A stretch of 64,000 nt of DNA from Aradus depressus (taxonomy: Eukaryota > Arthropoda > Insecta > Hemiptera > Aradidae): contig OY759223.1 of assembly GCA_963662175.1 (NCBI GenBank), positions 18,515,460-18,579,459 on the forward strand. Reading direction: 5' to 3'. Position numbers and translations under genes: made by a program. Below, in pieces: positions 56,780 to 64,000 of this stretch (position 1 is its first letter; the number at the start of each line of letters is the position of its first letter). The notes below the pieces were generated by a model, which did no database searches, was not told where the DNA came from, and was given only the letters and a program-made list of their open reading frames with translations.

Positions 56780-57075
56780 CAAATAAAAAAATGTATACCT
56801 ACGCTAGCTGTCTTTCGAGGTTGGCCTCATTATCAGGCAATCTGATCATTTAAAAATTAAATAAACAAATAAAAGAAAAATATGCAATAAATAAAGAATA
56901 TAAAAAAAAACTAGCCAGAAATTAACAATTTCACCTTTTTTGGATGGGGAAAGATATATTAATCCTCTGTCCCATCTGAGTCACAACTCGTTATGTTTAA
57001 AAAAAAAAAATATGATGATGATGAGGGCAACCTCGAAAGACAGCTAGTATTAATAAAAACATTTGTGAGAGGTCA
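56780..57075. repeat. Inverted pair of hammerhead-like repeats
   Basis: Minus copy at 56801-56840: CTGATAA, T, GAGG-CCAA-CCTC, GAAA, GACAGC, TA, GCG. Plus copy at 57012-57050: ATGATGA, T, GAGG-GCAA-CCTC, GAAA, GACAGC, TA, GTA. Helix II is perfect in both. Each copy has one core change (G8 to A; first C to A). Confidence 0.5.
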
Positions 57076-57413
57076 GACTAGATTTTTATTTTGCAATCTG
57101 TAGTATATTTGCCTTAATTGTTATTGTTGTTATTCTTAGTATTTTTATATCAATATTTGTATATCTTTATTACTATTTGTATTTGATCCATTTTTTTATT
57201 TATTAAACAAAATATTGAATACATATTGTTATTTTTTTTTTATTTTATTTTATTTTCTTAACCTCTGAACTTCATTTTCATTGAGATAAATATGAATTGA
57301 GTCTCTGCTCCTTGAGATTAATATCGACATTTATTAACTAGTAGACTTTTAAAGTAATTTTAGATCAATTTAAATAATTTTTATTTTTTCATATATATCA
57401 CCAAAAATTACAG

Positions 57414-57703
57414 TTTGTTATTGTGACTCATACCCTGGCTTTAACTACGAGGTAGCATATCGCCTACTACCAGAGCTCTCTTCCATCGCTCTGGTGGACA
57501 TTAGCCCGACTATATTATGGGAGTGTTAAATGTTGCCTGCCCAGGTTTATTATCCTAGGGTAAGGGTCTTTAACGAGTACCTGGCGTCATACAGGGTCGA
57601 TACTATCGTTTAACATCCCATCCGAAGGACGGTGTGCTCAAGTGTTTTTCACTAAAAAAACTCAGTAAGCAAGCACGCTACCTCTGAGCTACCGGCGCTC
57701 TCC
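57414..57703 (-). repeat. SINE, old copy with AACTAAC-like tail
   Basis: AGTTTGTTATTGTGACTCAT tail, body, and head remnant ending GAGCTACCGGCGCTCTC. The B box is lost. Confidence 0.8.
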
Positions 57704-58080
57704 ATTTTTGCACATATTTATCTTCGTATTTGACTTTTTTTTTTTTAATTTTCAATTTTATTTTTTCTCCTAAGAACCTAAATGTTTTAACAAAATTAAA
57801 ACTAAAGAGATTAAGAAAACATAAAGGTGAGTGAAAAAGAAATCGTTGTTCAAAGTCAACAACTCGATTAAAAGAGTCTGTTCTGTGTTTTTTTTAGAAA
57901 GCAGAAACATACATAACCCTATCCTTCTCTCTAGGTCAATAAAATGTTTTTGGACAACTCAATGAACAGTGTTTTTGCAATGAAAAAAAAATTACACGAC
58001 ATTCTAAAGAAAAATCTTGTGTTGAGAGACGTTAATTATCGCAGCCTTTCTAAATGAGATGAAGGAAACTAAAGATAAAA
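57704..58080. other. Non-coding, nothing recognised
   Basis: AT-rich, no gene or repeat recognised. Confidence 0.35.
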
Positions 58081-58094
58081 ATTAAATCCGATAG

Positions 58095-58960
58095 AATATA
58101 AACCCTGTTAGATGTTACAGGAGAGACTTTCCTGATCAACTGAGGTTTTCTAATTTACAAATATTTATATTGAATATTTTATATAAATAATATTGAATAA
58201 TAATTTAATAAAACAATGACAAAAATAATAATAAAACTTATTGAAACTAAAAAAAAAAAAAGTAATATTTTATCTACTACAATAGTTATTAAAAGTTCTT
58301 CAGGCATTGTGATAGTTGAATTGTATCCTTGTTTTTGACCCTGTTAGATGTTACAGGAGAGACATTCCTGATCAACTGAGGTTCTATGGATTACAGATAT
58401 TTATATTGAATATTATTATAATAACACTGAGGAGCCCGCAACCTCACAAGACCCTTTTCAACATTACAAGCAACCATAATCTCAATATTATCATACTATA
58501 CATAGTAAGGGCGCTAAAAATTAGAGGACATTGAAGTAAATTTTAAATAAAATACCATTTCACTAGAAGTTTTTTCACCATTTTTTTTTTTTTTCATTTG
58601 TTAATTAATAGGTTCTATTACTTTGTAATTTATTATTATATTATCTTGTATTTTCATTTATTTAAAAAAAAAAATGAATAATGTATATATCAAGCCGAAC
58701 CCTGAGCCTAAAAGATGTATTTCCTAAAGGCTAATAAAGAATTGAATTGAATATTATTATAATATAATATTGAATAATAATAAAAATTACAATTACAAAA
58801 ATAATAATAATAAGAAAAATCCACATGAAACAAAAAAAAAAAATTATATTTTACCTACTCAATAATGGATATTAAAAGTTGCTTCAGTGATTGTGATAAT
58901 TGAATTGAATCGTTGTTTTTTCCTCTATAAGAGAGGCTTTTTTGATAGGGATCATAAAGA
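58095..58960 (+). repeat. 237-bp tandem duplication, copy 2 carrying a LINE insertion
   Basis: 'accctgttagatgttacagg' starts at 58101 and 58338. Copy 2 is split at 58424 by a LINE end and resumes at 58765 ('taatattgaataataataaa'). A diverged third start ('cctctataagagaggctttt') follows near 58920. Confidence 0.75.
58424..58746 (+). mobile_element. 5'-truncated LINE with 18-bp target duplication
   Basis: The insertion is bounded by TTGAATATTATTATAATA at 58406-58423 and 58747-58764. It starts inside the end of an ORF (LRSPQPHKTLFNITSNHNLN then IIILYIVRALKIRGH and stop at about 58533) and ends with AATAAAGAATTGAATTGAA, a typical LINE 3' end. The same locus without insertion is the first tandem copy, which confirms the boundaries. 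Confidence 0.85.
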
Positions 58961-59400
58961 TTTAATATTTGTTTTCCCAAATTTCTTGGTTGGATTTGTA
59001 TATAAGGAAGTGGTGTGGTGTGTGAGGAGGGAAGTGGAGGCATGTTGGTGTTGTGTTGGCTATTGAATGGTTGGAGGGGAGTGTTGCAGGCTGCACTCTG
59101 CAACCATGAGCGCCATCTACCTCCAGACAGAGACAGGGTCGATACCTGCGCACTCTCCTCACTGCGCAACCATCTCCCCTCCCTCGCTCCCACTACTCCT
59201 CCCTCCTATCGATAGTTCGATCCCACACTTACTTTACATAACCTTACTCATTTCCACTTTACCCAATCCTGAACCTTTACTTAATTTCGGTTTTATTTTT
59301 TCATTTATTATTTTATTTAGTGTTTTAATCTGTGATTACAAAAAAAAATAATAATAAAAAGGTTTTGGGTTTATTTAAAATATAATAATACAAAAAAAAA
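58961..59400. other. GC-richer non-coding block
   Basis: 58985-59215 is clearly less AT-rich than its surroundings, with short overlapping frames on both strands and no recognised protein. It lies just upstream of the candidate first exon and may be promoter-proximal DNA. Confidence 0.35.
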
Positions 59401-59429
59401 AATAATAAGAGAAGGAAGGTTACAAGTGT

Positions 59430-59922
59430 GGTTTCTCGATGTTTCGATAGTGTGCCGTACGGGAGGGAGTAAACCAGCCCGGCCATGTCTTATGTATTTT
59501 CAGTGGCCGCTATCCAGCCATCTTATATCTAGGATATTGGCCAGGTAAAAGACGTTGAAGATCAACAAAACTGCAAGTTGCAAGTTGGTCTGTGTACAGT
59601 GCTACAGTGTCTCCCCCCAACCCCCTCCTGTCTCCCTCTCCCTCCCCCCCCCATCATTCCCCCCCCCTCACCCACCCACACACTCTCTCTCTCTCTCCCA
59701 CTTTCTCCCTACTTTCTCATCTTATCCCTATATTATATCTTAGTTGGTAGTAGTGTGTTATTATAATGGGTGTGGTGAAGTGAAGTGGTTCGTATCGGTG
59801 ACCGAGGTTCCGGCATCCTCAACAGGACGGAATTCAAAAAGGCGGATTGTTGTTGATATCAAGAAAAGACCCCTCCCCCCTCGGTTTCTCAGTGACTAGA
59901 GAGGGCGAGCGGGCTTTACGGT
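59430..59922 (+). promoter_or_regulatory. Candidate promoter and non-coding first exon of a downstream gene
   Basis: Locally GC-rich (for example GTGCCGTACGGGAGGGAG, CCCGGCCATGTC, GGCGAGCGGGCTTTACG), with a long pyrimidine tract (59610-59715) and a consensus splice donor ACG|GTGAGT at 59921-59926. The only ATG near the 3' part (59766) opens a five-codon frame (MGVVK). A spliced 5' UTR exon feeding a gene beyond the window is the simplest reading, but no coding sequence confirms it. Confidence 0.35.
59610..59715 (+). repeat. C/T-rich polypyrimidine tract
   Basis: Almost pure C and T, including two runs of 8 or more C and a (CT)n stretch. The frames through it are composition artefacts. Confidence 0.85.
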
Positions 59923-62280
59923 GAGTCCTTGCATGTCCCACCCTAAAACATTTATATTTCATTTTTAAAACTTAATAAACATATTTAACTATTCACTTTA
60001 TAACCAAAAATAACATTCCATTCATTAAAACCATCTTTAATAACAATTCCTACCTAAAAATCTCTTATCACACCTCAACTACTTATAACCTTTACAAATA
60101 CATTTTTTTTCTATCACATTCAGAGTACGTCTCTACCCCAAAATCAACCAGCACATCAATAATACACAATTTTTTTCTAAATCCCACTATTCAAAGCTAT
60201 AATTAAAATTATAATAATGCAAAATCAAGATTTTTATTCCATTAGATTGCATGTTAGCAGACAATTCATATAAGCCGTTGAATATTGGAAAAACCAATGA
60301 ACATATATTCTTTTCCGAAATTCTGAAAATTGTGACCCAAAAATTTATTTCCAATATGATTAAATGTAGACATTTTTTTATAAAATATTTTAACAATTTT
60401 AAAATAACCGTATAAAGTTCTATTATTTTAAAATCTAATTATATAAGAATATACATTTGATTGCATAATAACTGGATATTAATTGCGTAAGAACATTATA
60501 TAATTTATTTCGTATATATAATAAAAAAAAATACTTATTATAAATAAAAATTTAATGAAACTACGATATTTATAAAATAATTTATTATGATTTCGTGAAA
60601 AAATCGGATTTAAAAATTGATTTTTTTAAACAAAATTTTGTACACAGCATTTTTATTATCACTTATTTATAAAATGATGAATGATTTTTTAAAAAATTTC
60701 AAAGTATATACGTAAAAATTACAATAAATGTTTTAATTTCATTATATTTTTAGTGTGTTTTTAAGCTAGAATTGAGAGCTTTCGTCAAAATTTACATTAG
60801 AAATTTGAAAAATAATTAGTATATATGTATTATATACTTTTAACAGTTTTAACGTTTTGTTTTCTATTTAATTCTTAATTTCCTTCAGTTCATTGGGTCG
60901 GCAACTTTGAATAACTCCTTATCTCGGTTGGTTAGACTACGTTGAAATTCATTAATGATTAATTTGAATGCTAAAAACTATGTCAAATGATAATTTGCAA
61001 ACAAATTTATTGTGTCAATATTTTTTTATTACTATATAGTTATCACTAAAATTGATTAATAACAAAAAAATCAAATATATTATTTCAAAAATAGTTTTGT
61101 TGGGTGTTGTTAAGTTTTAATAAATTTAGATCAAAAAAATGTATAAAATTCGAAAAAAATGTATGTTTTATCTAGAATGTCCCTTCATTTTAACTAAATA
61201 TATAATAATTTTAGATGTTGCTGAATCAGTAGCTTTAAATATTTGAATAATTAAGAACGTTTTTTAGAATATATTTTTTTTATAATAAATTTAGACAAAG
61301 CAATAATAAATTGTTAAAGAAACAAGGCTTATGGGTAAAATATATTAGGCTGACCTAAATGCATGCAATTTTTATTAATGTATCCAATATTTTTACTGTA
61401 TTTTTTATATTTAGAAGAGTTTCTTCTTTATTTATTGACTTTTACATATTAAAATGTCGATTCCTGTACTCATTTGTAGATTGATTTCCCTACGCTAATA
61501 AATAAGAAGCTTTTATAATTTAATTATTTTTTTTATATTGTTTTCAATTGAATTGAGGTATTATTTCACTTTGAATCATTCTAAGCATTGGTGAATGTTT
61601 ACTATGGCTTTGAATCAAATAGACCCAGGTGCTCGGAATGTACAGTTGAATTGTTAGCCCCCAATGGGAATTCATTCAAAGCTCCAATGTAAATCATCTG
61701 TATCCATTGAATCTCGTAAATTGTACTCGCAATTTGTCTATTTTTGTTTCATACTTTATTTATATTTTCCATCATTCGGAAATTACAGTGTTTTATCTAA
61801 TTCTCACTCTACCTCTGAAATCTTGGGGTAAATGTTGAATTAGTAATAAAAAATTTTAAACATTGGAAAACATATATTGATAAAATATAATGAATCACAA
61901 TATAGCGAAAAATGAAATCTCACATAAAATATGATTTTTTAGCAGATGTTTAACTATGTCTTAAAAACTAAAATATAGTTACAAATAGAAGTAAAATTTG
62001 GAGTTAATAATTATATCGAGTTGGCGCAAAACATTTTATCAAATGGGATAGAAAAAAATGGGAATTAATTTTCGGATTAACAATTTTAGAGTAAAAGTGT
62101 GAACGCATATTGGATAATGTGACAAAATATACCTCATTATATTTATCAAAGGTGATTACTATGATTATTTAAAAAGGGGAATATATCATATATACTATAT
62201 ATTATATAAAGAAATATTAAATGAATACGAGAAAAATAAAGGGTTGTTTTTAAATTTTGGAGTTGATATCGTAAGTTGAA
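59923..62280. other. AT-rich non-coding DNA
   Basis: About 2.3 kb of AT-rich sequence. I recognise no gene, SINE or transposon. It could be the first intron of the candidate downstream gene. Confidence 0.4.
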
Positions 62281-62339
62281 GGCAGTTTGTACTGGTTATT
62301 GGGGGGGCTGTTTCTTCACAAGTATATAACCAGCTATGT

Positions 62340-62462
62340 AACCTACCCTTCGGACCCACCCATACAACCCCCCCTTCCTTCCCCTACTCTACCCCCACTC
62401 CTCTTCTCACACCATCCACCCTTACCCCTCCTGCCCCCCCCCCCCCCCCCCTCACCCACTCC
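62340..62462 (+). repeat. C-rich pyrimidine tract
   Basis: Includes a run of about 18 C near 62435-62452. The frame at 62287-62475 is a by-product of composition. Confidence 0.8.
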
Positions 62463-62671
62463 TAACAAACTTTGAAACATGGTGGCCTCTGGGGGTAGAC
62501 TGGCCCTGCTTATTAATTAGTAAGCACCCCTTATTACGTTATAGAGCTTAAGCTAAATTGCAACGTCTATTAGATGATTAGAGAAAACGATTTCGGGAGT
62601 CGTAAAACTTATCGAGTTACTATAGACGATTAAGTGAGTAGATTTGGGAAAAGATACTCAGAAGGGTTGTT

Positions 62672-62742
62672 TAGTTATTGTGACTCATTCCCCGGGCTTT
62701 AACTACATCATATTGCCTACTACCAGAGAGCTCTTTCGTCGG
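62672..62742 (-). repeat. SINE 3' fragment
   Basis: TAGTTATTGTGACTCATTCC, CCGGGCTTTAAC, then ACCAGAGAGCTCTTTCGTCG; joined directly to family B. Confidence 0.75.
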
Positions 62743-62833
62743 CACTTATTAAGGTATTTGAGTTAAGTCCCCCTTCCCACTGGCCGAATCTGCGAAAAAT
62801 TAATGGATGTCGTCCTCATCAGGGTTTGAATTT
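62743..62833 (+). repeat. Family B repeat, left part
   Basis: 'cacttattaaggtatttgag', 'tggccgaatctgcgaaaaatt', 'ggatgtcgtcctcatcaggg'. It continues at 63542 on the other side of the retroposon. Confidence 0.65.
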
Positions 62834-63541
62834 TTTTATTTATTTTTTATTTTTTGTCTTTTATTTATATGTGTAGAAGCAACTGTTGCTAGGGTGCAAC
62901 AACCAGCATCTATGATGGTAGGTATAGAAATGTTGGCGTGAATGGCATGTGAGAGGAAGGCCACCCAGCGGTAGGTCGATAGATTGAAGATAAAATTTAT
63001 CTTAATTATTAGGACAAGAACAGAAAAAATAAATAATTTAAAAAATTAAGAAAAATAATTAAATAAAAAGGAATTGAAAAACAATTTTGATGGATGGCTA
63101 AGAGAGATGATAAAAGTAAAGGAAAATAATGTAAAAAAAAATATTAAGAACGAATAGGATTCAAGGTGGCGGTAAGTCGCGGTTCCACCTCCTCTTCAAC
63201 CTTCGTGGGGGGTTTTGTGGTAAGTGTTGTGAAGATAAAGTACGTATTTCTGGGTTTGTATGTGTGTAAAGTTTTCTAAAAAAACGTATGTAAGTAGTTT
63301 GCATTGTGTCGAGTACTGTGTGTATCATACGATCGTTATGAAGTGTTCTGTTGTTTATGTATTATATTTTTTGCTGAACCGTATATCTGTGATCCGTATG
63401 TCCATAATGGTCTAAGTAAGTAAGTGTAACAGTTTCGTTTTTGTGTCAATTCTAATTTTTATCGCCTATTTAGAAGTCCGTATAGTATTTTGAGTCGACG
63501 GTTCAGCGTGTTTCGTGTGAGACGTATGTGAGGATTCCATG
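62834..63541 (-). mobile_element. Retroposon with 15-bp target duplication, copy 2
   Basis: TCAGGGTTTGAATTT occurs at 62819-62833 and 63542-63556. The left end is T-rich with, on minus, AATAAAAGACA before a poly-A-like tail, so the element is inserted in minus orientation. It is about 0.7 kb without a recognised frame. It shares about 400 bp with 18025-18570. The right 240 bp (63300-63541) is found only here. Confidence 0.8.
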
Positions 63542-64000
63542 TCAGGGTTTGAATTTAAATAAAACATTTCATATCGATATATTCAAAACATCGGCCGTTA
63601 TTGGGATTTTTGTGTTTAGCCCCTCTGATCCACTCTTTCGCTTCTGCCGATTCAGCTTAAAATTAATAGGTGTCGTTCTTATGGGGTTCTAAATTTAAAT
63701 ATAAAATTTCGTGACATTACAACGACAGTTATTAAAGTTTTGTGTTAAGCTCCCTTTCCCCTAATCCCCCCTGCCCTTTGGTCAATTTGGATGAAAATCA
63801 TTAGGTGGCATCTTTATGGAGTTATAGATTTTCACCGGGAGTTATTATCGTATTCAATTTCATATTTCCCGATCTCTAGGTTCAAAATATCAAAAAAAAA
63901 AATCTGTCTGTCTATGTGTCTGTGAACACGGTAACTCCCGATAGAAGAATGTATCGACACGAAATTTTATATGTGAATGCAAAACCCTCTAAGGACGACA
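63542..64000 (+). repeat. Family B repeat, with an inverted end
   Basis: Family B monomers run to about 63870. Then 'tctgtctgtctatgtgtctg', 'gaacacggtaactcccgata' and 'cgacacgaaattttatatgt' are the reverse complement of the family's terminal part, making a partly palindromic end cut by the window edge. Confidence 0.7.

Larger units (their letters stand above)
55083..56780. other. Non-coding, with an inverted 'GGCGGGTTGGCTGCCAAGTGG' motif
   Basis: 'gggcgggttggctgccaagt' at about 55271 recurs inverted at about 56056-56080 ('acttggcagccaacccgccc'). 'aagtggtgtaggtc' occurs several times between 55285 and 55470. Another pair is GGAGTTTGGAGCCAGAGCGG at 56324 and its inverse CCGCTCTGGCTCCAAACT at 56682. 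No gene recognised. These look like ends of two foldback or TIR elements of about 0.8 kb and 0.4 kb. Confidence 0.5.

Noticed and set aside
59555..59766. Proline/serine-rich frames over the C/T tract
   Set aside because: Composition artefact of a pyrimidine run; two overlapping frames look equally 'good'.

Overview
The window is AT-rich, intron- and transposon-dense animal DNA, most likely from an insect. The evidence is a recognisable insect-type matrix metalloproteinase split over eight exons with GT-AG introns, tRNA-derived SINEs whose tails are TTAGG-type (insect telomere-like) repeats, and fragments of Jockey-like LINEs, hAT and Tc1/mariner elements. A hemipteran is plausible but not proven by anything I can see. 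There is no bacterial-style operon, no CRISPR array and no recognisable rRNA or functional tRNA gene.

The one clear protein-coding gene lies on the + strand from 15754 to 53555: an Mmp2-like matrix metalloproteinase, 5'-incomplete because the signal peptide, propeptide and cysteine-switch exons must lie upstream of the window. Exons at 15754-15900, 19938-20096, 23511-23659, 27906-28071, 30294-30572, 31682-31863, 34824-35022 and 53407-53555 join in frame to give about 476 residues: catalytic domain with [11 protein letters not shown], hinge, four-blade hemopexin domain, and a C-terminal hydrophobic tail that looks like a GPI-anchor signal. The last intron is 18.4 kb and holds a satellite array of about 9.4 kb.

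Layout. 1-15.7 kb: transposon-rich flank or upstream intron, with LINE reverse-transcriptase remnants, many SINEs, an hAT composite with a MITE and a 51-bp minisatellite, and a Helitron-like insertion that splits a LINE reading frame. 15.7-35 kb: Mmp2 exons 1-7 of the window, with introns full of SINEs, foldback elements, LINE ends and hammerhead-ribozyme-like motifs. 35-53.4 kb: the large last intron, containing a 35-bp tandem repeat, a TIR element carrying four exact-period 106-bp repeats, a mariner-like element with about 120-bp inverted ends, and the satellite of 163-bp units built from three diverged monomers of about 54 bp. 53.6-64 kb: intergenic DNA with a LINE end flanked by an 18-bp target-site duplication, a GC-richer block at about 59.4-59.9 kb that may be the first, non-coding exon and promoter of a further + strand gene, and a minus-strand retroposon flanked by a 15-bp duplication.

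The least expected signal is a recurring motif of the form CTGANGA-(hairpin)-GAAA at about ten places on both strands, often inside inverted-repeat (foldback) units. It resembles hammerhead ribozyme cores of the kind known from Penelope-like retroelements, but with one extra base before helix II.
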